Source: a virus
Direction: 5' to 3' (one strand)
DNA: 64,000 nt
IMG/VR virus record: IMGVR_UViG_3300029826_000001
Location: 1-64,000 of that record
Shown here: positions 6,278 through 14,607 of the stretch, piece after piece
How positions within the stretch are numbered: position 1 is the stretch's first letter
How the letters are laid out: every line of letters begins with the position of its first letter
The notes under the pieces: model-generated
What the model saw: the letters and a program-made list of their open reading frames with translations, nothing else
The model's database searches: none
What the model was told of the DNA's origin: nothing
Program-made: the position numbers and the translations under genes

Positions 6278-8734
6278 TTGGCAGAGATTAAAGACAAGAA
6301 TCCCTCCACAGAGGAGTTAACACCGAACTCAACATTCGCTGGTGTCGTTGGTAGCTTACCTAATCCAGATGTAATCCTAAGAAAAGCTGGTATCTCAACC
6401 ACTGTATATGATGAGATGCTTTTCGACCCTCAAATTTTCTCAGCATACCAAAAACGTAAAAGAAAAATCCAAAGACTAAAGTATATCGTTGAAGGTGAAG
6501 ACAAGGAGATTGTAGATTTCGTTGTTGAAACAATAGATTATCTCAATATGAAAAACCTTATTGTTGGTATGGTTCGTGCAATACCTCATGGATTTTCAGT
6601 TGCAGAGATTATGTGGGAAAATTATGAAGGTAAATGGATTCCAGTAGAACTGAAAAATAGAAGTAACCAGAAGTTTGAGTTTAATGAGCTATCACAACTT
6701 ACATATGAGTCTCAAGAAGGAATGGTTGTTGCACCGTATGGCAAATTTGTTCTTCATAGGAACGATTATGATGATGCTGGGAATCCGTATGGAACATCAC
6801 TTAATTCAAGATGCTACTGGTATTGGAGATTCAAGAAGCATGGATGGAAGGTATGGGGATTATACCTAGAGAAGTATGGAGACCCAGCACTTGTTTTGAA
6901 GTCAGAAGAAACAGATGAGGAGAAAATAAAAGAATTGCTTGTAAAGCTTGATAGCGTGTCAAGTGGTTCAAATATGGTTATAGGTTCACAAGAAAGTGTA
7001 GATGCAATCAGTATACCGAATGCTGGCTCAATTGGATATGCAGATTATACAAAAGAAGCTGATAAGCAGATAGCAAAAATATATCTCGGTTCATCTCTTC
7101 TTATGGATGAGACATCAACTGGAACATATGCTACATCGGTTGAGCATGGAAACGACCTAGATGACATTATCATATCAGATGCAACTTCCATTGCTGAGTC
7201 AATAAGAGATTATCTTTTGAAGCCTATGATTTACTTCAACTATGGAGAAGATAGAGAAGTTCCTTTTATTAAGTTCTATAGTGATGCTGAGATGCAAGAG
7301 CAAGAGACTCAAGGTGGAACAGAGGAAGAGGTTGAAAAAGAAGAAGAGGTAAAAAAAGAAGAAGAAAAGACGGAAGCATCTTCAAAAAATATCTCAGAGA
7401 ATTTTTTTTTTGACGATTTGACTGTAGAACAGTTTGCGGAACTTCCAGTTTATAAGCAAACACTTGAGAAATTAAGCTCTAATCTCGAAATAAAACAAAT
7501 ACCTATCTTCGATGAGATAAAAGCATTTAAAAGCTATTCTAAAGACCCACAAACGGCATTTTTCCAGCTACAAAACTTTTACAGTGATACCCTAGATAAA
7601 ATCCATGAGAATCTTGGGTACGCAATGTTCTTTGTAAAGATGTATGCAAAACTAAACTCTCCTACCTACAAAGCAAGCTTTATTAGTGGAGTCAAGGATA
7701 TATTTGCAACAAGCAAAATAGAGGACGCTATAATACAGCCATATGAAGAAGTGAGAAAACTCTTCAAGTCTAAAATAGTGCTTACAGATGAAGAATATCT
7801 ATTGCTTGTAAATGAAGCTAAAAATGATGCGTTTTCAATATCTGGGTACAAATCAAAACAAGTTCTAAATGCATTGAAAGATATGCTTGAGCAAATGATT
7901 ATTGATGGAGAAGGTGAGGCAGTATGGAAAAAGAAAGCAAGTGAACTTCTTGATTCTTATGGTATGTCTACAACAAAAGCACATCTTGGTAACGTATACA
8001 GAACAAACCTATACAGTGAATATGCAAAAGCTGGGTACAAAGAGTACGAAAAAGTAAAAGATGAGTTCCCAGCATTGATGTATGATGCTATAGGTGATGC
8101 AAGAACAAGACCAACACACCTAGCACTTGATGGAAAGATATTCTGGGCTAACGACCCTATATGGGATACAATTTACCCACCGAATGGATACAACTGTAGA
8201 TGTTCTGTGATTCCAATGTCTCAAAAGAAACTGAGTGGTGTAGAAGTTCAGAATGGAGCAGATTACACTGGAGAAAAGTATGCTCCAGATGATGGATGGG
8301 ATTATCATAGTGGTAGAGACTATAAGCCAGAGCCTAAAGTTATTTACGATAAAGACGCAAACAACACTATGACCTATTCAGAGTTCGGTCTTCCAGATAA
8401 TCTTGAACCAGTAAAAAAGTCTTCATTCTCGTCAGTAGATGATGTTGCTGGAGATGTTCTTGGTGGAGACGTAAAGATTGATAGTGATGTTGAAGATATT
8501 GATGTCATTAGAAATATTCTATCTAAACCGCAAGAGGTGTGGATTTACTCAATGTATAGCAAGTCAAAAAATTTAGTACACAAAGTAAACTATGTAAAAA
8601 GCTTCATTGATGGTGACACGATAGAGTCATTCACAGTATCTGTCGATAGTAGAGGAAACTTTATTTCTTTGAGCAAAATGAGTAAAAAAGACAGAAGCGG
8701 ATTCCCTATCTATGTAAACGAGTTTGAATCATAG
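6278..8734 (+). CDS. Portal (DUF935) - MuF head protein - C-terminal PBECR-type nuclease fusion
   Basis: 818 residues from TTG 6278 (TTGGAG seven bases upstream; a TTG at 6266 is less likely). Residues about 30-345 are a Mu gp29-like portal (DUF935: MWENYEGKW, KKHGWKVWGLYLEKYGDPAL). An E/K-rich linker (about 350-372) leads to F376-F378. Residues about 500-680 are MuF-like (Mu gpF: GDARTRPTHLALDGKIFW and YNCRCSVIPMS). The last 90 residues (PQEVWIYS, DRSGFPIY) resemble the PBECR nucleases that often end MuF proteins. The portal forms the DNA-entry ring; MuF is a minor head protein; the nuclease could be ejected with DNA. Portal and MuF are normally separate genes. A T10 run at 7402-7411 sits in the linker. 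Confidence 0.85.
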   Translation: MAEIKDKNPSTEELTPNSTFAGVVGSLPNPDVILRKAGISTTVYDEMLFDPQIFSAYQKRKRKIQRLKYIVEGEDKEIVDFVVETIDYLNMKNLIVGMVRAIPHGFSVAEIMWENYEGKWIPVELKNRSNQKFEFNELSQLTYESQEGMVVAPYGKFVLHRNDYDDAGNPYGTSLNSRCYWYWRFKKHGWKVWGLYLEKYGDPALVLKSEETDEEKIKELLVKLDSVSSGSNMVIGSQESVDAISIPNAGSIGYADYTKEADKQIAKIYLGSSLLMDETSTGTYATSVEHGNDLDDIIISDATSIAESIRDYLLKPMIYFNYGEDREVPFIKFYSDAEMQEQETQGGTEEEVEKEEEVKKEEEKTEASSKNISENFFFDDLTVEQFAELPVYKQTLEKLSSNLEIKQIPIFDEIKAFKSYSKDPQTAFFQLQNFYSDTLDKIHENLGYAMFFVKMYAKLNSPTYKASFISGVKDIFATSKIEDAIIQPYEEVRKLFKSKIVLTDEEYLLLVNEAKNDAFSISGYKSKQVLNALKDMLEQMIIDGEGEAVWKKKASELLDSYGMSTTKAHLGNVYRTNLYSEYAKAGYKEYEKVKDEFPALMYDAIGDARTRPTHLALDGKIFWANDPIWDTIYPPNGYNCRCSVIPMSQKKLSGVEVQNGADYTGEKYAPDDGWDYHSGRDYKPEPKVIYDKDANNTMTYSEFGLPDNLEPVKKSSFSSVDDVAGDVLGGDVKIDSDVEDIDVIRNILSKPQEVWIYSMYSKSKNLVHKVNYVKSFIDGDTIESFTVSVDSRGNFISLSKMSKKDRSGFPIYVNEFES
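7402..7411 (+). other. T10 slippery run inside the portal-MuF gene
   Basis: Ten T residues encode the end of N375 and F376-F378. A -1 slip on this run places TGA (7411-7413) immediately in frame, giving a product that ends right after the portal part. It could be a ratio-setting frameshift or simply a mutation-prone run; no downstream stimulator was found. Confidence 0.4.
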
Positions 8735-8761
8735 ATGCAGTAAAAAGTTATAAGTTTTGTG

Positions 8762-8767
8762 TATAAT
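8762..8767 (+). promoter_or_regulatory. Late-type promoter
   Basis: TTTTGTG directly precedes TATAAT 8762-8767 in the 63-base gap between the portal fusion and the 8798 gene; TAAAAAGGAG-type ribosome site follows. Confidence 0.55.
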
Positions 8768-8797
8768 ACAAATTATTGGCTTGAAAAAGGAGTAAGC

Positions 8798-9214
8798 ATG
8801 AAGAACAAAGAGAATGAATTAAGTCCAGCATTTTTTGAAGGTATGCTAAACGATGTAGGAAAGGCACTGGAAAGGTTAGATAATTTAGATGGTGTTGACC
8901 TGAAGACACTTGGGTATCAGGAGGGTAAAGCGTTTATAGCGTATCAGATTTACAGACAGAGAATCCATAACCCTAAACTCCTTGAGATTGCAACAAGAAG
9001 ACTAAAGAAGTGTAAAGAAATATACCAAAAGTGGGAGGTTTCTGTAGAAGATTGTAATGAAGATGTTGACAATGAAGATGTTCTAACGCTTGAAAAAATT
9101 GATAAAATGAAAAAGCCAGAACTTATCGCTATGTTGAGTCAGCTTAAAATTGATGGTGTTGAAGAAAAGGTTGAGCCAATGAAAGAGGCTCTTAGACAAA
9201 TTGTAAATAAATAG
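8798..9214 (+). CDS. Hypothetical head-module protein, 138 aa
   Basis: ATG 8798 follows AAAAGGAG at normal spacing; an upstream ATG at 8759 overlaps the promoter and is rejected. Helical throughout, with an acidic middle. The C-terminal LEKIDKMKKPELIAMLSQLK has a SAP/HeH-like outline. It lies between the portal fusion and the head protease, where Mu-like phages keep small head-assembly genes. Function unknown. Confidence 0.7.
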   Translation: MKNKENELSPAFFEGMLNDVGKALERLDNLDGVDLKTLGYQEGKAFIAYQIYRQRIHNPKLLEIATRRLKKCKEIYQKWEVSVEDCNEDVDNEDVLTLEKIDKMKKPELIAMLSQLKIDGVEEKVEPMKEALRQIVNK

Positions 9215-9222
9215 GAGAGAAT

Positions 9223-10179
9223 ATGAAAACAGCAAAGATTCAAATTTTCAAAGCTGGTGTCTATGGAAACTCTGAGAGTAGGGTTTGGAGCAGAGAAGAA
9301 TGTCAACAACTTGTAGATAACTATGATGTTGCTTTCAGGTCTGCTCCGATTATTCTTGGTCATAATGACTGGAATGGAGAAAAGCCAGCATATGGATATG
9401 CACAGACTCTTGGTATTGACGATAATGGTGTTGTTTTTGCAAACATAGAATACAATGATGCTCTCGGTGAAATGGTTGAGCAAAAAATGTATACTAGGGT
9501 TAGCATTGAGGCAACAAAAAAGATTGAGCTTTATGATAGAGTAGATGGTAGGTCTGGAGCATACTGTTTGGCTATCGCACTACTTGGTGGTACACAACCA
9601 GCAGTATCTGGTCTTGAGCCAGTTCATTTTAGTGCAGAGGACGGTGAACACGCTTTCTCTCTTGAAAATGAGATTGAAGTATTTGATGTTAAAGAACAAG
9701 AAGATGCTGGTTCTGATGATGAGGAAGGTGTTGAAAATGATGTTGACACACCAGACGTAACTTCTGATAAAATTGTAGATGAAGTAGATAGTGATGAGTC
9801 TACAGAAACACAAAAAGAGGAGTATACAGTGAAAACAGCAGAAGAGCTTAAAGCTGAACAAGAGGCACTAAAAGCTGATAGAGAAGCTTTTAAGGCTGAA
9901 CAAGACGCTTTCAAACTTGAGCAGAGAAAAGGTGCTGTTGCAAAGTTCATGAATGACAATGCAAAGAGAATCGTTCCAGCCCAAAAAGAAAACATTGAGT
10001 CGTTCATGACTAGCCTTGATGATGAAAAACTTGAGAAGTTCCAAGAAATCATCTCTGCCTTCCCAGAAAACGAAATTTTCAAAAATATGGAAGACGGTCA
10101 AAATGAACAAAAGCACATTGATACTGATGAGAAGTTTGCACAACAAGCTCTCGATGACATCAAAGCTACAAAAAAGTAA
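9223..10179 (+). CDS. Mu-like head protease with C-terminal scaffold (gpI type), 318 aa
   Basis: Matches the phage Mu protease I family: an N-terminal region (residues 1-130) with GHNDWNGEKPAYG (His, about 47-59), a conserved YTRVSIE (about 88-94) and a following small hydrophobic strand (AIALLGG). Residues 150-300 are a charged coiled coil typical of the scaffold part (gpZ-like) made from the same gene. It would template the procapsid and cleave the scaffold during maturation. It lies directly upstream of the decoration and capsid genes, the expected order. Confidence 0.82.
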   Translation: MKTAKIQIFKAGVYGNSESRVWSREECQQLVDNYDVAFRSAPIILGHNDWNGEKPAYGYAQTLGIDDNGVVFANIEYNDALGEMVEQKMYTRVSIEATKKIELYDRVDGRSGAYCLAIALLGGTQPAVSGLEPVHFSAEDGEHAFSLENEIEVFDVKEQEDAGSDDEEGVENDVDTPDVTSDKIVDEVDSDESTETQKEEYTVKTAEELKAEQEALKADREAFKAEQDAFKLEQRKGAVAKFMNDNAKRIVPAQKENIESFMTSLDDEKLEKFQEIISAFPENEIFKNMEDGQNEQKHIDTDEKFAQQALDDIKATKK

Positions 10180-10190
10180 GGAGATAAAAG

Positions 10191-10541
10191 ATGGCAACTA
10201 CTGAAACTATCGGTAATCCGTTGGCTAACTTGTTCACAAGTGACAAGTATGATGTAAGACCTTCTGTTTTCACTGGTGATGCTAGTGGATATGAGCATGG
10301 AGAAATTGTTACTTTCGATGAAACTACAAATACCTATGCAAAATGTGTACTTGGTACAGACCAAGCAGACGGTGTTGTTTATGACGAGGTTGAAGCAGAT
10401 GGAACAGTTGGACTTGTTGTTACTTCTGGTGGTGTGAGAGCGTCACTTCTGGTCGGGTACTCAGCACTTGCTACTGATGCACTTAAAGGTGCGGTAAGAG
10501 GCGACTTGCTTAACAAAAACATCTATGTGGAGGATTTGTAA
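10191..10541 (+). CDS. Head decoration protein, lambda gpD-like, 116 aa
   Basis: Length and position (just before the major capsid gene) match the lambda gpD capsid-stabilising family. Glycine-, valine- and threonine-rich beta pattern with GVRASLLVGYSAL near residue 80. AAGGAG precedes ATG 10191. It would bind as trimers on the expanded head. Confidence 0.75.
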   Translation: MATTETIGNPLANLFTSDKYDVRPSVFTGDASGYEHGEIVTFDETTNTYAKCVLGTDQADGVVYDEVEADGTVGLVVTSGGVRASLLVGYSALATDALKGAVRGDLLNKNIYVEDL

Positions 10542-10542
10542 G

Positions 10543-11544
10543 ATGGCAACTATTGATTTTCTAAGCCCAGCATATCTTGAAACGATTGCTAAAGAGGCAG
10601 ACAGTATGAAGAAATACGAGACTCCGATTCTCAATATGTTCTTCAAGAGACAAGTATCGGCTCCAAATGGATTCGTAAAGGTTCCAAAAGAAGTTTTCAA
10701 CTATGATGACATCCTTCCGTTGATTCAAAGAGGTGGAGCGATTCAGGCATCAGCACTTAATACTTCAAGAGAGTATACAACTTACGAGTTGAAGTCGTTT
10801 GGTGATATGAAGGTTCTGTCTCCTAGAGATATCAAAGACCTTGTTGTTCAGCTTGAGAACTTGACTGGTACTACTTACCAAGCCAAGAAGGTAGAGTTGG
10901 CGAACCAAATCGTTGGTGAGTTCAATGAGAAGGTTAACGCAACAAGAGAGTATATGGCTGGTTCAGCTATTCTTGGTACAATCAAAGACAAAGATGGTAA
11001 CACTATCGAGACATTTGATATTCCAGTTGCAAACCAACTAGGTTCACAGACTGTTTCTGATGGTACTGTAAAAGTGTATCAGCTTATGAGGATGATGACA
11101 AAGCAAATGAGAAAAGCTACCAAATACAAAGGTGGTGTTGGTATTCTTATCGGTGAGGATGCTTTCGAGACTATCCAAGATACAGCAGAGTTCCAGAACT
11201 GGGCTACTAACGTTGCCAACAACTTGTCTGCTGAAGATATGGCAGAAGGTATCGAAGGGTTCATGGGTAACAAGCGTTATCCGTTTATCGTTGCAGATGA
11301 CTTCTACTATAGTGACGGTACTCAGACTCAGTTCTTTGATGCTGACACTATCGTTGTTGCACCAGTTGATGCATTTGCTGAGTTCTATGCAACTATCGAA
11401 ACAAACGATGGTTCATTCTCAAAAATCAAGCACGTTGACTCATGGGAAGAAAAAAACCCAGACGGTACAGCATACAGACTACAGTGTAGTGCAATGCCAA
11501 TCGTTACTTTGCCTAACGCAATCGTAACAGCTACAATCGCATAA
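10543..11544 (+). CDS. Major capsid protein, lambda gpE family, 333 aa
   Basis: Main head shell protein, HK97 fold. Length, position and sequence style fit the phage_cap_E (lambda gpE) family: an N-terminal arm, SREYTTYELKSFGDMKVLSPRD (broken here, about 74-95), a long spine helix, and IVVAPVDAFAEFYA near the C-terminus. ATG 10543 is chosen because GGAGG lies ten bases upstream; a frame extension to 10525 would overlap the decoration gene. Codons here are richer in C-ending forms, as expected of a highly expressed gene. Confidence 0.88.
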   Translation: MATIDFLSPAYLETIAKEADSMKKYETPILNMFFKRQVSAPNGFVKVPKEVFNYDDILPLIQRGGAIQASALNTSREYTTYELKSFGDMKVLSPRDIKDLVVQLENLTGTTYQAKKVELANQIVGEFNEKVNATREYMAGSAILGTIKDKDGNTIETFDIPVANQLGSQTVSDGTVKVYQLMRMMTKQMRKATKYKGGVGILIGEDAFETIQDTAEFQNWATNVANNLSAEDMAEGIEGFMGNKRYPFIVADDFYYSDGTQTQFFDADTIVVAPVDAFAEFYATIETNDGSFSKIKHVDSWEEKNPDGTAYRLQCSAMPIVTLPNAIVTATIA

Positions 11545-11554
11545 GGTTGTAGCA

Positions 11555-11956
11555 ATGGCTATTGCAGTTAGTGATATTGAATCGTACTGGAAAAGTTCAG
11601 AACTAAACTCTATCGCTGACTACAATGAGGACGGTAAGTTCGATAAAGATACCGTCCAGTCTGCAATCACGGATGCATACAGCGAACTAAAAATCCTAGA
11701 TGGATACTATGCTACTGAGACTATAGATTTATTCGCAAAGCGACTTACAATTTGCATACTGCTATCAAGAATGAATGTTAATCCAGAAGCGGTTGTTTTG
11801 CCAATGAATGATTGCCTTGTAGTTAGAGAGAAGATTGATGCTGTGATGAAGATTATCCAGAAAAACAAAGCTGAGGTTGATAACAGAAAGGTGTCAAGTG
11901 GGGTATCTGTGTCTGAGGGTATGACAGATTTTTCGGACATCATAGTTGATTTCTAG
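11555..11956 (+). CDS. Head-tail connector, Mu gp36-like (DUF1320), 133 aa
   Basis: The pattern of DUF1320 is clear: an N-terminal small domain, then a helix bundle with DLFAKRLTICILLSR and a long C-terminal helix (VREKIDAVMKIIQKNK). It follows the capsid gene as in Mu-like phages, where this protein is a head-completion or adaptor ring below the portal. Confidence 0.78.
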   Translation: MAIAVSDIESYWKSSELNSIADYNEDGKFDKDTVQSAITDAYSELKILDGYYATETIDLFAKRLTICILLSRMNVNPEAVVLPMNDCLVVREKIDAVMKIIQKNKAEVDNRKVSSGVSVSEGMTDFSDIIVDF

Positions 11957-11965
11957 GAGGTTACT

Positions 11966-12391
11966 ATGGAAGTTAATATCAATGGCATAAAGGCACTTGA
12001 AAAGCTTGATGATAACCTAAAGAAAGTAAGTAAAAACACAATGAGCAAAGTAGGTCAGGTCGTAGAGACAGATATCCTACTTGGGTTCAAAAATGAGACA
12101 GACCCATCTGGTAAAAAATGGGCTGGACTAAAGCCATCCACAATAAAATCAAGACTAAGAAAAGGTGTCGGTGAGATAAAGATTCTTCAAGATACTGGGA
12201 ATCTAAAAAAATCTTTAAATAGGAAAGCCAGCGAAGGTTCAGTAACTATTGGATTTGGAGCAAAATATTCTGTTTTCCATCAACTCGGAACTGGTGATAT
12301 GGAAGCAAGAAAGATACTTCCAACAGAGCCAGAAGAGATTGACATGGAAGAGATAGAGAGAATCATATTGGGAGACATTAAGGATGTATAG
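11966..12391 (+). CDS. Virion morphogenesis / tail completion protein (Mu gpG-like), 141 aa
   Basis: Typical features of the phage virion morphogenesis family: DPSGKKWAGLKPSTI (about 47-61), ILQDTGNLKKSL (about 73-84) and FGAKYSVFHQLGTG (about 97-110), which form the head-tail joining protein. AGGAGG precedes ATG 11966. The end overlaps the next gene by eight bases. Confidence 0.82.
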   Translation: MEVNINGIKALEKLDDNLKKVSKNTMSKVGQVVETDILLGFKNETDPSGKKWAGLKPSTIKSRLRKGVGEIKILQDTGNLKKSLNRKASEGSVTIGFGAKYSVFHQLGTGDMEARKILPTEPEEIDMEEIERIILGDIKDV

Positions 12392-12806
12392 CACAATAAC
12401 ACTACAGAATATGTTTGTTGACTTCTTGAATGAAGCAAACATACAAGTTAAACCACTAGAAACAAAAGAACAGCTATCTATGACCGTATCAAGCCCTACA
12501 ATCTACATTCAGTTTATAGGCAATACCTACCCCTTAAACAGTGCTCCAAACTATTTTAACGCTAATTTCAAGATATATATACTTAACAAAACTCTATCCG
12601 AGAAAAAGAAGTCTGAACTTCTTACAATCCTAGATACAATAAGACAACATTTGGTTGGTGCGAGAGTTGATTACGAGAAGTATGTAACGAAAGAGAATCC
12701 AGTTATAATTAAAAATGAAACTTTTCATGAAACAAAGAGTTCGGTGTTTGCATACACTTTTGATTTTTCTGTAAAGGTAGGAGTATCGAATGTACACAAC
12801 AAATAG
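12384..12806 (+). CDS. Tail terminator-like protein (DUF1834, Mu gp37-like), 140 aa
   Basis: Sits where Mu gp37 / tail terminator proteins lie, and shows the expected alpha-beta layout: an N-terminal helix, PTIYIQFIGNTYP-type strand region, and ILDTIRQHLVG helix. It probably caps the growing tail tube. Family assigned by context and overall pattern; no unique motif. Confidence 0.65.
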   Translation: MYSTITLQNMFVDFLNEANIQVKPLETKEQLSMTVSSPTIYIQFIGNTYPLNSAPNYFNANFKIYILNKTLSEKKKSELLTILDTIRQHLVGARVDYEKYVTKENPVIIKNETFHETKSSVFAYTFDFSVKVGVSNVHNK

Positions 12807-12990
12807 AATCATTATACACAATGGTAAGGCAATTCAAAAGGGTAAACCTTTTTCAAGTGAAGACAAAGAGCTTATATCTCTTCTTGAGAGTGTTGGAGAT
12901 ATTACCGATACATCAAAAAAAACTACAGTTAAAGTAGAAAGAAAAAAGAAAGTTGTTAAAGTAAAGGAAGAAGAAAATGAACATGAATAA
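12790..12990 (+). CDS. Small basic protein, 66 aa
   Basis: Overlaps both neighbours (16 and 14 bases). The first 30 residues could form a small beta domain; the last 25 are a lysine/glutamate-rich tail. Position matches the short Mu gp38-type gene (DUF2635) that follows gp37, but the sequence match is not clear. Function unknown. Confidence 0.6.
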   Translation: MYTTNRIIIHNGKAIQKGKPFSSEDKELISLLESVGDITDTSKKTTVKVERKKKVVKVKEEENEHE

Positions 12991-13231
12991 TATTACGCTT
13001 GAAGAATCTCAAGGGTGGGTCAAGCTTGACTCTGAAAACATAGGGTTTAATCTATTGACTGTTGGTGGTCAAGTTCAATACTATGTTTCATCTGTTGATG
13101 TTGCTCCAACTGGAAACGAGGGTGATATAGTATTTGAACATGACCCTAGAATATGGGATGCTGGTAACCATGCATGGGTTAAGACAGAGGTTAAAAATAA
13201 AACGATGCAAGTTTGCGTCTATCTCTCTTAG
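12977..13231 (+). CDS. Small structural-module protein, 84 aa
   Basis: ATG 12977 (or 12983) follows AAGGAAGAAG inside the previous gene. Beta-rich sequence with HDPRIWDAGNHAWVK. It resembles a small tail or fibre accessory subunit; no family recognised. Confidence 0.6.
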   Translation: MNMNNITLEESQGWVKLDSENIGFNLLTVGGQVQYYVSSVDVAPTGNEGDIVFEHDPRIWDAGNHAWVKTEVKNKTMQVCVYLS

Positions 13232-13240
13232 GAGTACAGA

Positions 13241-14137
13241 ATGAGAGTACCTTTTGACTTTAGGGTTCCACTAAGGGTAAGTGATATTTTAGTTAAAGAA
13301 TACACAGTAAAAACAGTTGGTTCGGGTAAAGACTTTGAAACACTACACGAGGCTTTATCGTGGGCAGAAAAGATAAGTGGTGTTGGTAATGGTATGATTA
13401 TATTTAAGCTCGATGATGGAGTGCATAAATTAGGTGCAGAAGGCTCTTTTGATGGCACGAAACCAATATACTCTATACAGAACCTTTACATAAGTATTGA
13501 ATCTTCTTCGCAAATTGAAGGAAATTGCATTATAACTATTGATGGTGGTTCACAAACACCAGCATTTATTGAGGTATTTAGGCTAATCGGTAGCGTAATA
13601 ATTACTTACAAAATAACAGTAGACTTGGCATATGATGGGTACGATGTAGGCGCAACATCTTTGTATTTTGGTAGATTATTTTCAACAGCTACTTTTATAA
13701 TGCAATCATCAACCATTAAATCCGTTGGTCAAATAATGGCACAACACGCATCTACAATAGTATTTGATAACTCAACAGTAGATGGGTTTAAATCTATCAC
13801 AATGGTAAATTCAAATGCTATTTTCATGGATACAATAGTCAAAAATGGAACCTCTTCAGGTGGTAGCATAGTCGCAATGTATTTTAGTAATGTGCAACTC
13901 ATTAATGCAACACTTACCGACAACGTAAAAGATACCAATATCCCACTAAATGAAGTTCAAGAAGATGGTTCTTACATTGGCGATGGTTCATACCTACAAC
14001 CAAAGCCATTGAGCGGGGATACAGCTTCGAGACCAACAGTAACCCGTATAGGGTTCAGGTACTTTGATACCACACTTGGTAAGCCTATTTGGTGGAGTGG
14101 TTCAGAATGGGTTGATGCAACTGGAACAACAGCGTAA
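13241..14137 (+). CDS. Beta-helix tailspike/fibre protein, 298 aa
   Basis: Residues 20-230 show the rungs of a right-handed parallel beta helix: an opening VKTVGSGKDFETLHEALSWA typical of phage pectate-lyase-like spikes, followed by short repeated strands with stacked I/V/N. The last 40 residues (IGFRYFDTTLGKPIWWSG and WVDATG) are a C-terminal tip module often found on fibres and spikes. Likely binds or degrades a surface polysaccharide; enzymatic residues are not obvious. Confidence 0.75.
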   Translation: MRVPFDFRVPLRVSDILVKEYTVKTVGSGKDFETLHEALSWAEKISGVGNGMIIFKLDDGVHKLGAEGSFDGTKPIYSIQNLYISIESSSQIEGNCIITIDGGSQTPAFIEVFRLIGSVIITYKITVDLAYDGYDVGATSLYFGRLFSTATFIMQSSTIKSVGQIMAQHASTIVFDNSTVDGFKSITMVNSNAIFMDTIVKNGTSSGGSIVAMYFSNVQLINATLTDNVKDTNIPLNEVQEDGSYIGDGSYLQPKPLSGDTASRPTVTRIGFRYFDTTLGKPIWWSGSEWVDATGTTA

Positions 14138-14147
14138 GAGGTGATAT

Positions 14148-14606
14148 ATGAAACTATGGTTCTATTATGCATTCTGTGACAATGCAACATTGCTTGATGG
14201 AATCATAGCTCAAACAACTGGTGGAATCTATAGCCATGTAGAAGGTCAATTTTCATGTGGTGATTCTTTCTCTGCATCTCCTAGGGATGGAGGAACAAGA
14301 TGGAAGAAGATAGACTATAAAAAAGAAAATTGGAAATGCATAGATATCCCACTGTCTGAAGAATCAGAAAGAAGAATAAGAACAAGATGCGAGCTTACTT
14401 CAAGTAAAAAGTATGCATATTGTGGAGCAATTTTTTCAATATCTCCATTGTGTCTAAGTCTTCCAGATAGAACATTCTGTTCAAGGCTGTGGGTTACTCT
14501 TCTATGTGACACATTAATGTATGAGTTCGGAATAGTTCTTGGAGACCCATGCTCATACTCACCGCAAAAATTATATGATGAATTAGCAAAGTATTTCGGA
14601 GAATGA
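14148..14606 (+). CDS. Permuted papain-like (YiiX/NlpC-P60-type) hydrolase, 152 aa
   Basis: The order of motifs fits a circularly permuted papain fold: an early His in IYSHVEGQF (about residue 29), and a later Cys in RTFCSRLWVTLL (about residue 112) at a helix start, as in YiiX-like amidases. Such enzymes cut peptide or acyl-amide bonds and in phages may act on the cell wall or be carried on the virion. It lies among fibre genes rather than the lysis genes. Catalytic call is by motif only. Confidence 0.62.
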   Translation: MKLWFYYAFCDNATLLDGIIAQTTGGIYSHVEGQFSCGDSFSASPRDGGTRWKKIDYKKENWKCIDIPLSEESERRIRTRCELTSSKKYAYCGAIFSISPLCLSLPDRTFCSRLWVTLLCDTLMYEFGIVLGDPCSYSPQKLYDELAKYFGE

Positions 14607-14607
14607 T

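Noticed and set aside
9624-10082. 152-codon open frame on the minus strand
   Set aside because: Serine-rich mirror of the head protease scaffold coiled coil; no ribosome site.
10525-10542. Upstream extension of the major capsid gene
   Set aside because: It lies inside the decoration gene and places GGAGG within the coding sequence; ATG 10543 is well spaced from that site.
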